Assembly: GCA_002482715.1 (NCBI GenBank)
Contig: DLGN01000089.1
Coordinates: forward strand, 1-16,103
Source of the DNA: Oxalobacteraceae bacterium UBA7693
GTDB taxonomy: Bacteria; Pseudomonadota; Gammaproteobacteria; Burkholderiales; Burkholderiaceae_D
Direction of reading: 5' to 3'
Length of the DNA: 16,103 nucleotides
Below, one piece after another: positions 1-7,231 of this stretch; position 1 is the stretch's first letter, and every line of letters begins with the position of its first letter. The translations under genes were made by a program, and so were the position numbers. The notes under the pieces were generated by a model. It saw only the letters and a list, made by a program, of their open reading frames with translations, was not told where the DNA came from and did no database searches.

Positions 1-1
1 A

Positions 2-70
2 TTAAAAAATGGCGGCAAAGTCAACGGTAGCCGCCGTTACCGCGAGGCTTTGGATGTCTTGTTGAACTAA
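2..70 (+). CDS. C-terminal end of an unidentified protein (partial)
   Basis: An open frame enters from the left edge and ends at TAA (68-70), giving the last 22 residues (LKNGGKVNGSRRYREALDVL then LN). The composition looks like real protein: a Gly/Lys-rich turn, then an amphipathic helix. It stops 4 bases before the stop codon of the convergent esterase, which is a normal compact convergent layout. The family cannot be recognised from so short a tail, and the frame could be fortuitous. Confidence 0.35.
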   Translation, partial: LKNGGKVNGSRRYREALDVLLN

Positions 71-74
71 ATTT

Positions 75-1010
75 TTATCGATGATGCTTCTGAAAAAACT
101 GCCAGATGATGTCATTGAGATTGATATCGTTAGCGGTCTTTCCAATGGGTAAGCCAATATTGAAAGGATCAGATCCCGCCCAAGTATGGCCGCCATTATT
201 GATAGTCACCAAGCTAGCTTGATATTGCCCAGCCTTGTTTTCGATTATGTCGACATCAGTACCATCGTTGGGATCACGATTGAAGCTCTGTTTGTTTTCC
301 ATAGTTGCATCTCTGGCTTTGCCAGTATTCTGTTGTATCCAATATTCATAACTTGCCAGCGCTGACAAATAGCCATCTGGTTTGCCGGCATAAGCTACCA
401 CTTGATCCGCAGTACCCATGGCAATCATCACGCCTACAGGTTTTTTCTCGCCACGTGGAACTTGGTTTTTTTCGACAGGCACAGGAAGGCTGGCACCGAC
501 AGAAGCAATCGCAGCGATTCTATGTGAGAGCTCTGCTGCTAGTCTTTGCGCAAAGAAGCCACCACGTGATAAACCTGTTGCATAGATTCTTGCACTATCA
601 ATGCGGAAATTCTTTTCCAGCTGATTCAATAAACTATCAGTGAAGCCGACATCGTCGGTGCCGTCTTGGTAAGAAGTACCGAAGCCCACATTCCAATCTT
701 GTTTTCCGACGTTACCCAGACCTTGCGGATAGACCACGATGAAATCAAATTGATCGGCGGCTTTGTTCATCTGTGTGTACAACATTTGTTCGCGTGCTGT
801 CATACCGCCGCCATGAAAATTCAGTACCAGCGGATATTGTTTATCAGGATTGCTGGCATAGGATTTTGGTGTGTAAACGATGTAACGCCTTTTTTCTTCT
901 TTGTGCGTGAGCCCTTTTTCTTGCGCTTGTACGTTGTCGACATACAAGGATGCAGTTGCCAGTAAACCGAGAGACAAGACAGTGCTCAAAAATAGCTGAA
1001 GTGATTTCAT
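75..1010 (-). CDS. Secreted alpha/beta-hydrolase, PHB depolymerase / LpqC-like esterase
   Basis: Predicted exported serine esterase of the PHB-depolymerase/feruloyl-esterase (LpqC) family, 311 aa, a normal length. Residues 1-30 form a signal peptide ending VQA before QEK. Visible catalytic features are the oxyanion segment HGGG (66-69), the nucleophile elbow GLSRG with Ser148, an acid in GTADQ (Asp202) and His275 in GGHTWAG. The substrate is not readable from sequence; esters of polyhydroxyalkanoate or plant phenolics are typical for the family. The start is supported by AAGGAA a few bases before ATG. It lies 91 bases downstream of the histidine kinase on the same strand, so co-transcription with the sensor system is possible but unproven. 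Confidence 0.85.
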   Translation of the reverse strand: MKSLQLFLSTVLSLGLLATASLYVDNVQAQEKGLTHKEEKRRYIVYTPKSYASNPDKQYPLVLNFHGGGMTAREQMLYTQMNKAADQFDFIVVYPQGLGNVGKQDWNVGFGTSYQDGTDDVGFTDSLLNQLEKNFRIDSARIYATGLSRGGFFAQRLAAELSHRIAAIASVGASLPVPVEKNQVPRGEKKPVGVMIAMGTADQVVAYAGKPDGYLSALASYEYWIQQNTGKARDATMENKQSFNRDPNDGTDVDIIENKAGQYQASLVTINNGGHTWAGSDPFNIGLPIGKTANDINLNDIIWQFFQKHHR

Positions 1011-1101
1011 ACATTTCCTTTACTAAGATTACATAGCCAATGCTACGAAAAGTGGGCTTAGTTTAAGGAAGTGAGGGTGAAATTTTGGTGAAATGATTGG
1101 C

Positions 1102-2361
1102 TTATTTATCTCTCGGGTTCAGCCTGATACTGACCTCGAAATATGTGGCGCTATGTTGAAATTCGATTTGCCAATCGAGAGCGTGAACGATACGGGTAAG
1201 TAGATTTTTCCCGTGGGTAAAACCGCTTGTGTGTGATGGGGTTTTTGGTGCAATCGAATTGCCGATGACGATACGATCGTTGTCAATACTGATTCTAATG
1301 ATGACTTGATCGCCACCATGAAATAAGGCGTTGTTTAACAAATTATTGAACAATAGTGTCAGCAGATGTGGGTTCGTCATCGCCGTCGTTTTCTTGTCAA
1401 ATACGGCTTCATCCAAGTCGAGCGTGAAGTGGTGTTGATGCGCTTGTGCAGTCTTCTCTAGATTTAAAATGGCATGCTCTAGATGTGCCAGTAAATCAGT
1501 TTCTTGCAGTGCCAAATTCTCTGCGCGCGCCAGTGCTAATAATATCTCTAAGGTCTGATCGATCTCTGTCATGGACGAGGTCAAGAGTTGGCGATCTTCT
1601 TGAGTCAATGCAGCATTAGCGTCGCGATGTAGTAGATTCTTAATGATGGTCACGGGTGTTCTAAGCTCATGGCTGACATCACGCGTGAACAAGCTTTCGC
1701 GTTTTAGTGCCTCTTGTAATGACTGCAAATTGTGCGCTAATGTTTTCGCTAAAAATCCAATTTCGTCAGCACGATCTGATGCAGAGAAAGTTGGTGCTTG
1801 TTGATCTTTAACACTTAATCTGAGTTCATCATTCAATTGCAAAAGCGGAGCAGCAATATGTCGCGCTAAACGATAGGCCAATAGCAAAGCGCCACCTGTC
1901 ATTAATAGGGCGATTACCAACATGAAATCAGCCAAATTTTTAGACAAATTATTCACGACTAAAAATGGACTGACCTCGGCGACTAGATACGCGCCTTGTT
2001 GATCGTCGGTCAGGCGTAGTACGTGATAATGTAAGCGCAGTTTTGTGAATACTTCAGCTTTGCTTCTGCCTTCAAGATTGGCAGCCTGCACGTCTGCTCG
2101 GACGGCCTCTGGCAACTGCGCAAAGTTTGGTATCAGTTGCAGATAATTGCTGCGCGGTGGTTGCCATAGGCTAGTTTTCGCATATTGGTCGCGCAGGTTT
2201 TTTGCTTCGTAACTCAAGATACTTTCCAGCACGGCATCTTCGGTAACATAGGCGACCAAGACCGCTACACCGGTATAACTGACACATAAAAATAGCGTGA
2301 AGCTGGCCAGCGTCACAAAGAGTTGTCGCTTGATACTAGTTTTAAATCGGGCGAACATCAT
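1102..2361 (-). CDS. Two-component sensor histidine kinase
   Basis: Inner-membrane sensor kinase, 419 aa. It has a first membrane helix (about 13-38), a periplasmic sensor loop (about 39-140), a second helix (about 142-164), a HAMP linker, and a HisKA segment with DVSHELRTP (phospho-acceptor His231). The C-terminal part is HATPase-like, with N-box NNLLNNALFHGG (339-350). The glycine boxes are weak: only IVIGNS where the G1 box would be expected, and HGKNLL where a GxGLG pattern is usual. It therefore resembles a divergent ATP-lid subfamily. The start overlaps the end of the response-regulator gene by 20 bases (17 if the second ATG is used), indicating translational coupling. The signal is unknown. 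It presumably phosphorylates the regulator encoded just upstream. Confidence 0.88.
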   Translation of the reverse strand: MMFARFKTSIKRQLFVTLASFTLFLCVSYTGVAVLVAYVTEDAVLESILSYEAKNLRDQYAKTSLWQPPRSNYLQLIPNFAQLPEAVRADVQAANLEGRSKAEVFTKLRLHYHVLRLTDDQQGAYLVAEVSPFLVVNNLSKNLADFMLVIALLMTGGALLLAYRLARHIAAPLLQLNDELRLSVKDQQAPTFSASDRADEIGFLAKTLAHNLQSLQEALKRESLFTRDVSHELRTPVTIIKNLLHRDANAALTQEDRQLLTSSMTEIDQTLEILLALARAENLALQETDLLAHLEHAILNLEKTAQAHQHHFTLDLDEAVFDKKTTAMTNPHLLTLLFNNLLNNALFHGGDQVIIRISIDNDRIVIGNSIAPKTPSHTSGFTHGKNLLTRIVHALDWQIEFQHSATYFEVSIRLNPRDK

Positions 2362-3040
2362 CGTGTATCACCAATTGATAACCAAGATTGTGGACAGTGC
2401 GCACCAGATCATATCCAGCCACACTTTCTAGCTGTTTGCGCAAGCTGTAAATATGCGATTTCAAAGCATCGCTCTGCGGTGGTGCGTCACCCCAGATGTC
2501 ATGCAAGATTTGTGAACGGCTGACAGCGTCGGGATATTTTTGTGCCAGTAAGAGCAGAATCTTAAAGCCAACTTGCGTCAGCGGAATGCTCTGATCCGCA
2601 TAATCAGCACGCATCTCTCTGACGTATAAACGTAAAGCGCCGATCTGCATTTCCTGCTTCACATGCAATTGTTGACGACGACTTAAAGCCTCGCAACGTA
2701 AAGCCACTTCACGAAAATCAAATGGTTTGGTTAAGTAATCATCGGCACCTGTCGCGAAGCCCTGCGCTTTATCTTCAAACGCATCACGTGCAGTCAACAT
2801 TAAGATAGGCACATTGCTCGGCGCTTGCGCTTTGATCTGTTGGCAGACTTGAAAGCCGTCAATGTCTGGTAAATTTAAATCTAGTAACACCACATCAAAG
2901 TGTTCGGCACTGGCAAGTTGCACAGCGTGTTTGCCTTCGCTGGCAAAATCAACTTGCCAGCGTAGACCAGACAAGAAATCACCAAGCTGCTTGGCAATAT
3001 GCGGATTATCTTCAACAATTAATAATTTGAGTGGTTTCAA
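2342..3040 (-). CDS. OmpR/PhoB-family response regulator
   Basis: DNA-binding response regulator, 232 aa. The N-terminal receiver domain (about 1-120) carries the acidic pair Glu10/Asp11, phospho-acceptor Asp54 (VVLLDLNLPD), Thr83 and Lys105 (TKPF). The C-terminal winged helix (about 130-226) has the typical HIYSLRKQL recognition helix and the closing VRTVHNLGYQL hairpin. The start is TTG at 3038-3040: no ATG or GTG lies between it and the upstream in-frame stop, and the receiver fold begins directly after it. No clear Shine-Dalgarno sequence precedes it. It is the first gene of the operon with the overlapping kinase and is divergent from the serine hydrolase, whose promoter region it may control. 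The exact QseB/PhoP-like subgroup cannot be fixed by eye. Confidence 0.9.
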   Translation of the reverse strand: MKPLKLLIVEDNPHIAKQLGDFLSGLRWQVDFASEGKHAVQLASAEHFDVVLLDLNLPDIDGFQVCQQIKAQAPSNVPILMLTARDAFEDKAQGFATGADDYLTKPFDFREVALRCEALSRRQQLHVKQEMQIGALRLYVREMRADYADQSIPLTQVGFKILLLLAQKYPDAVSRSQILHDIWGDAPPQSDALKSHIYSLRKQLESVAGYDLVRTVHNLGYQLVIHDDVRPI

Positions 3041-3077
3041 AATCGAGGAAATAGCTTGGTTTAGTCTTTTTTATTGT

Positions 3078-3107
3078 AATCCAAATGCCTAAACTCGCAT
3101 TTGGATT
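3078..3107. repeat. Perfect 11-bp inverted repeat in the regulator leader region
   Basis: AATCCAAATGC (3078-3088) and GCATTTGGATT (3097-3107) are perfect reverse complements around an 8-base loop. On the plus strand the right arm runs into five T (3106-3110), so it resembles an intrinsic terminator in that direction, but no plus-strand gene precedes it. On the minus strand it sits about 40 bases before the regulator start, where it could be an operator or a leader hairpin. Confidence 0.6.
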
Positions 3108-3259
3108 TTTGTTCATGACCGGACAAATGCCGTTGATGCTATGTTTTTTGCGTTTTATCGGAATACCTTTAAAAGCCGAGTTTGCTACGGTTAAGATGAG
3201 CCCATGCAATCGAATAATGAGAAATATCCTTGTTGTACGATTTACGTATCTCATCAGGA

Positions 3260-3313
3260 CTTATGCAAAACTGTCGCGGCTGGGTGCTAACAACAACGCT
3301 GGTTTTGCGTAAG
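3260..3313. repeat. 12-bp imperfect inverted repeat upstream of the serine hydrolase
   Basis: CTTATGCAAAAC (3260-3271) pairs with GTTTTGCGTAAG (3302-3313) with one G-T wobble, across a 30-base loop. It ends about 38 bases before the hydrolase ATG, so it would lie in the promoter or 5' untranslated region. It may be a regulatory hairpin, an operator pair or the relic of a small mobile element; the sequence alone does not decide. Confidence 0.5.
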
Positions 3314-3351
3314 CACTACGAATATTGAATGACCTTTTGAAGGGAAATCCC

Positions 3352-5067
3352 ATGTCCAAATTAAACGCTATCGCTTTAACACCTATCGCCTTTGCTACTT
3401 TATTACTCCTGCAATCCCCGATTACTTATGCACAAGATGCGGCAAAGATGAAGCCCTCAGCCGTCAGTGCGACAGCAATCGCACAGCAACTAGATCAGAT
3501 TGGTGCTGGCTACTATAATAAAGCAGATCAGCCAGGTGCCACGGTGATCGTGATGAAGGATGGCAAAACCTTGCTGCGTAAGGCGTACGGTTTAGCCAAT
3601 CTCAGCAATAAAGAAGCACTGCAAGCGGATCACGTCATGCGCTTAGGTTCGATCACCAAACAGTTCACTGCAGTCGCGATTTTGCAATTGGTGGAAGACG
3701 GCAAAATCGCCTTGAATGATCCTGTCACAAAATTTTTCCCTGATTATCCTGAAACTGGTAAAACGGTCACCATAGAACACTTATTGACGCACACCTCAGG
3801 CATCCCAAGCTATACCGGTAAACCAGGATTTGTGGCGAAGTCGGTCAAAGATATCAGTGTCAGTGAAATGGTCGATAGTTTTAAAAATGATGCCTTGGAA
3901 TTTGAGCCTGGCACGTCCTATAAATACAATAATTCTGGCTACTTTTTGCTCGGTGCGATTATAGAAAAAGTCAGCGGCGAAACTTATGCAAATTATGTCG
4001 CCAAGCGTATCTTTACGCCTTTGGGTATGAATAATACCGCGCACGAAGGTCACGAACGTAGTCAGCAAGCGCGTGCGCAAGGCTACTCGCAACGCGGTGA
4101 GGGTTTTGACCCTAGTATGAAGATCAGCATGACACAGCCTTATGCTGCCGGTTCTCTCACTTCGACGGTGGATGACTTGGCGAAGTGGGATGCCGCGATC
4201 ACGGCCGGTAAATTACTGAAAGCCGATAGCTGGAAACGTGCCTTTACTTCCTACAAATTAAAGAATGGTCAGGACACCAATTATGCCTATGGCTGGGGCG
4301 TCGGACAGTTTGAAGGCCAGCCTATGATTTCGCATGGCGGTGGTATTCCTGGATTCTCAACTTACGCCTTACGTCTGCCAAAAGATCAAGTGTATGTCGC
4401 AGTCTTGCACAATGCAGATCGTGGTTTGCCGCAACCAGAAATGATCGCCTCGCGCTTGGCAGCAGCGGTAATCGGCAAACCAATTCCTGAGTTTAAAACC
4501 GTTATGCTTGATGAAAAAACCTTGAATCAATATGTAGGGGTTTATCGTATTGATGAGAAGAATCGTCGCATCGTTGTGCGTGAAGGAAATAAATTAGTCA
4601 TGACGCGCACCGATGGCCCACGAACAGAAATGCAAGCCTATTCGCAAAATGGTTTTTTTAAAGATCAAAATTCTTTATTGCGTGTCGAATTTAATCGCAA
4701 TGCCAAGGGAGAAGTTAGCGATGTGGTGGTACACCAAAATGGCAATGCTGTGGTACATCCAAAATTAAATGAAGCTTTGCCAGAAGCTCCAAAAGCCTTT
4801 GCTATGTCTGTTGAACAGTTTGCAGAATTCGCAGGTGATTATCAGATCCAACCTAACTTTGTCTTGAACGTGCGTCGTGAAGGTAATCGCTATGTTACAC
4901 AAGCGACTGGGCAAGGACCTGTGGATATCATGCCAATCAGTGCAGATACCTTTAATGCGCCTGACGTTGGCGGACAGTTGAAGTTCGAAAAAGATGCGGA
5001 TGGTAAAGTCACGCAATTGATTTTGACGCAAGGTGGACGTAATACGCCAGCGAAGAAAATCAAATAG
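3352..5067 (+). CDS. Secreted class C beta-lactamase-like serine hydrolase with DUF3471 tail
   Basis: Predicted periplasmic or secreted serine hydrolase of the class C beta-lactamase/PBP4*/esterase superfamily, 571 aa from ATG 3352. This start is chosen over the upstream TTG at 3325 because AAGGGA sits 6 bases before it and a clean signal peptide follows (about 1-28, ending TYAQ). Motifs are SITK (Ser100, Lys103; SxxK), YNN at about 192 in place of the usual YxN, and HGG at about 328 (third motif). Residues from about 390 on form a beta-rich tail of the DUF3471 type. At 571 aa it is much longer than a true AmpC (about 380), so peptidase or esterase activity is as likely as beta-lactam hydrolysis. 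It is divergent from the two-component operon. Confidence 0.87.
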   Translation: MSKLNAIALTPIAFATLLLLQSPITYAQDAAKMKPSAVSATAIAQQLDQIGAGYYNKADQPGATVIVMKDGKTLLRKAYGLANLSNKEALQADHVMRLGSITKQFTAVAILQLVEDGKIALNDPVTKFFPDYPETGKTVTIEHLLTHTSGIPSYTGKPGFVAKSVKDISVSEMVDSFKNDALEFEPGTSYKYNNSGYFLLGAIIEKVSGETYANYVAKRIFTPLGMNNTAHEGHERSQQARAQGYSQRGEGFDPSMKISMTQPYAAGSLTSTVDDLAKWDAAITAGKLLKADSWKRAFTSYKLKNGQDTNYAYGWGVGQFEGQPMISHGGGIPGFSTYALRLPKDQVYVAVLHNADRGLPQPEMIASRLAAAVIGKPIPEFKTVMLDEKTLNQYVGVYRIDEKNRRIVVREGNKLVMTRTDGPRTEMQAYSQNGFFKDQNSLLRVEFNRNAKGEVSDVVVHQNGNAVVHPKLNEALPEAPKAFAMSVEQFAEFAGDYQIQPNFVLNVRREGNRYVTQATGQGPVDIMPISADTFNAPDVGGQLKFEKDADGKVTQLILTQGGRNTPAKKIK

Positions 5068-5091
5068 GCTTCTTACTTTTGTTTGAATGTC

Positions 5092-5115
5092 CCTTCTCCC
5101 GCTTGCGGGGGAGGG
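5092..5115. repeat. REP-like palindrome between convergent genes
   Basis: CCTTCTCCCG (5092-5101) pairs with CGGGGGAGGG (5106-5115) around a CTTG tetraloop, with two wobble pairs. The G-rich/C-rich hairpin lies between the convergent serine hydrolase and PaeA genes, a classic position for repetitive extragenic palindromes. No T-run follows on the plus strand, so it is not a canonical intrinsic terminator. A RAYT remnant at the right end of the window is consistent with REP elements in this genome. Confidence 0.5.
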
Positions 5116-5149
5116 TAGTTAATACAGACAAAAATACGTCAGAATTTTT

Positions 5150-6454
5150 TCAACCAGTCTCGCTCCTATTTGTCTTCAACACCAACAATTGATCAATCCT
5201 AAACTGGTCAATATCAACCACCTCAAATTTGTAATCACCAACCATCACAAAGTCGGTACGCTTGGGGATTTTTCTTAGCATCGTCATCATGAAACCGGCG
5301 ATAGTTTCGTAATTGCCGCTTTCTGGTAAATCGTCGATATCTAAGGCACGGCATACATCTTCTATGGTGGTCGCACCATCAATCAACCAAGAGTTATCAT
5401 CGCGGCGTACGATTTGATCTTCCAAGTAAGGATGCACCATCCCATCCATCAAGGTGCTTAAAACATCGTTCAAGGTGATGATGCCAACCACTAAAGCGTA
5501 TTCATTCAGAATTACCGCGAAATCTTCCCGCGTAGCTTTAAATTGTTCCAGCATCTCAGATAATGTCAGCGAATCAGGAACGACTAAAGCTGTGCGTAAT
5601 GAGAGTTCTTGAACCTTGGAAAAAGCTTGATTGGTCAAGATGCGTTTAAGGATATCTTTGGATTCGACATAGCCAACCACCTTATCAATTTGCCCATCGC
5701 AGACTAAGAATTTGGTGTGCGGATGTTCGGCGATTTTTTGTCGTATGCTTTCCTCGTTATCTTGCAGGCTTAAGTACACGATACTGTCACGCTGAGACAT
5801 CGCGGAGGGAACAGTGCGGCTTTCCAGTTCAAACACATTGCCGATCATGCCGTGTTCGCGGGTTTGCAGAATACCCGCTTCGGCACCCGCATTGACGACC
5901 GCGTGAATTTCATCCGACGTGATTTGATCATCACGTTCAGTGGGTAATTTGAAGGTCGTAAAAATCAAATTCGACAAGCCGTTAAATATCCACACCAAAG
6001 GTTTAAATAATTTTACGCACAACATCATTGGTGCGACGACAAACATCGCAACACTCTCTGGCGCCACCATTGCCAGTTTCTTTGGCATGAGATCCGCAAA
6101 TAAAATGAATACTGAGGTGACGAAGATAAAAGAACTCAGAAAGCTTAAAGTATCAATCCAGCTCGCATCACCAAACACCGAATGAAATATTTTGGCGAAG
6201 TAGGGTGTCAAAGACTGCTCGCCCAAAATACCACCCAGAATCGCAATCGCATTCAGTGCGATTTGCACCACCGTGAAAAAATGCCCAGGCTCCTGTTGTA
6301 GCGCCAAGACCTTGCTGGCGCGCGGATCGCCATCGGTTTCCAGTATTTGTAGTTTGACTTTTCGAGCTGCTGCTAGCGCGATCTCGGACATAGAAAAAAA
6401 GCCACTGATTGCTACCAATAGTAAGATAACCAAGAGATGATCAAATAACGCCAT
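5150..6454 (-). CDS. paeA: PaeA/YtfL-like CNNM-CBS-CorC membrane protein
   Basis: Inner-membrane protein of the UPF0053/CNNM family, 434 aa. The N-terminal CNNM (DUF21) domain has about four membrane segments (FFSMSEIALAAARK start; FTVVQIALNAIAILGG). A CBS pair follows (FELESRTVPSAMSQRDSIVY; EYALVVGIITLNDV), then a C-terminal CorC/HlyC domain (SGNYETIAGFMM, RKIPKRTDFV, FEVVDID.FRIDQLLV). The match to remembered E. coli YtfL is strong along the whole length, including ENVFELESRTVPS-type and RKIPKRTD segments. E. coli YtfL (PaeA) is reported to export cadaverine and putrescine, so that role is inferred here. The start is ATG 6454, preceded by GGAGG at good spacing, rather than the upstream ATGs at 6484/6481. 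Confidence 0.88.
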   Translation of the reverse strand: MALFDHLLVILLLVAISGFFSMSEIALAAARKVKLQILETDGDPRASKVLALQQEPGHFFTVVQIALNAIAILGGILGEQSLTPYFAKIFHSVFGDASWIDTLSFLSSFIFVTSVFILFADLMPKKLAMVAPESVAMFVVAPMMLCVKLFKPLVWIFNGLSNLIFTTFKLPTERDDQITSDEIHAVVNAGAEAGILQTREHGMIGNVFELESRTVPSAMSQRDSIVYLSLQDNEESIRQKIAEHPHTKFLVCDGQIDKVVGYVESKDILKRILTNQAFSKVQELSLRTALVVPDSLTLSEMLEQFKATREDFAVILNEYALVVGIITLNDVLSTLMDGMVHPYLEDQIVRRDDNSWLIDGATTIEDVCRALDIDDLPESGNYETIAGFMMTMLRKIPKRTDFVMVGDYKFEVVDIDQFRIDQLLVLKTNRSETG

Positions 6455-6603
6455 GTTGCCTCCATCAATGATAGTGAACATCATAGCCGAGCTCAGGGTA
6501 AAACAGGAAGCAGTTCAGTGAATGCTTAGTATGGTGAGGCAGAGCTTATAGCGGTGGAACTTGGTTTCTTTATGCGGAAAGTGGCAAAATACCCTTGTAG
6601 TGC

Positions 6604-7020
6604 TTAGCTAGAATGCGCAGTATGTTTGGTGATTGTCTGTTCAGCCCACATCTTGGCACTGTCAAAATCATTAAAAAAATGACGCAATCCGATGCGATGA
6701 TAAGTCGATTTGACCAGATCTTTTCCATCGACATCATCGGCTGCGACAATCACGTTTTCAATGCAGTGGAGTTTGGTTTGGCTGACTTGAATTGCACGCG
6801 AAATGCGATCGATCGCATCGGCTGGACACAAGATGGAATCATGCACGATCGTAATGCCGACATACGGACGTTCAGCGGAAAACGTGCTCGCCAATTGAAA
6901 GGCTTGCGCTGCCCAGTATTCCACCAGCTCGCGATTCCACGGACCTGTCAGTTCGGTGATCAGAAGTTGCCCTTCCATCCAAACTTTAAACCTGCCGTGG
7001 GGGCGAAATATAGCATTCAT
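6604..7020 (-). CDS. Conserved small cytoplasmic protein of unknown function
   Basis: 138 aa, without signal peptide or membrane helix. ATG 7020 is chosen because AGGA lies 5 bases before it, whereas the longer frame from 7056 lacks such a site. The protein opens NAIFRPHGRFKVWMEGQLLI, then TELTGPWNRELVEYW, a hydrophobic strand (YVGITIVHDSI) and a C-terminal segment VKSTYHRIGLRHFFNDFDSA. The alternation of strands and helices and the short length recall SpoIIAA/STAS-like folds, but no diagnostic motif is present, so no function is assigned. It stands alone, 149 bases before the paeA start on the same strand, behind an AT-rich palindromic leader. Confidence 0.7.
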   Translation of the reverse strand: MNAIFRPHGRFKVWMEGQLLITELTGPWNRELVEYWAAQAFQLASTFSAERPYVGITIVHDSILCPADAIDRISRAIQVSQTKLHCIENVIVAADDVDGKDLVKSTYHRIGLRHFFNDFDSAKMWAEQTITKHTAHSS

Positions 7021-7062
7021 GCAAATCCTATGTGCTAAATCGGAACGAATCAGCACTACAAT

Positions 7063-7085
7063 TAATATTTTAATGATAAATATTA
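7063..7085. promoter_or_regulatory. AT-rich palindrome upstream of the 138-aa protein gene
   Basis: TAATATTT (7063-7070) and AAATATTA (7078-7085) form a perfect 8-bp inverted repeat with a 7-base spacer, about 43-65 bases before ATG 7020. The position and symmetry suit an operator overlapping a promoter of the minus-strand gene. The binding protein is unknown, and AT-rich palindromes arise easily by chance. Confidence 0.3.
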
Positions 7086-7167
7086 GAATTATAAGCGCAA
7101 CACGTGAGTAGTCATGACAGATAAACGATAAATTTCGTTAAATCACCGAGATTTGGCGCTGTGATTA

Positions 7168-7203
7168 TTGGCAGACCTTAACCTGAAAGTATTGGTCTGC
7201 CAA
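7168..7203 (-). terminator. Hairpin downstream of the M28 peptidase gene
   Basis: TTGGCAGACC (7168-7177) and GGTCTGCCAA (7194-7203) are a perfect 10-bp inverted repeat with a 16-base loop, starting about 28 bases beyond the peptidase stop codon. On the minus strand the hairpin is followed by TAATCAC, not a T-run, so it may be a transcript-end stabiliser or a Rho-assisted terminator rather than an intrinsic one. Confidence 0.45.
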
Positions 7204-7231
7204 ACCGGCTTGCTAAGATAAATTCTCCTTG

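Larger units (their letters stand above)
3041..3351. promoter_or_regulatory. Divergent regulatory region between regulator operon and serine hydrolase
   Basis: No credible gene is seen in these 311 bases; the short open frames lack start signals and family resemblance. The region must hold promoters for both directions, although no textbook -35/-10 pair stands out. It contains two inverted repeats (listed separately) and the 8-mer CAAATGCC twice on the plus strand (3082-3089 and 3124-3131), with the reverse complement of its first seven bases, CATTTGG, at 3098-3104. Repeats of this kind could be binding sites for the adjacent OmpR-type regulator; that is inference. Confidence 0.5.

Noticed and set aside
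3012..3312. Open frames on both strands across the gap before the serine hydrolase.
   Set aside because: They overlap palindromes and the regulator gene, have no ribosome sites and show no family-like sequence.
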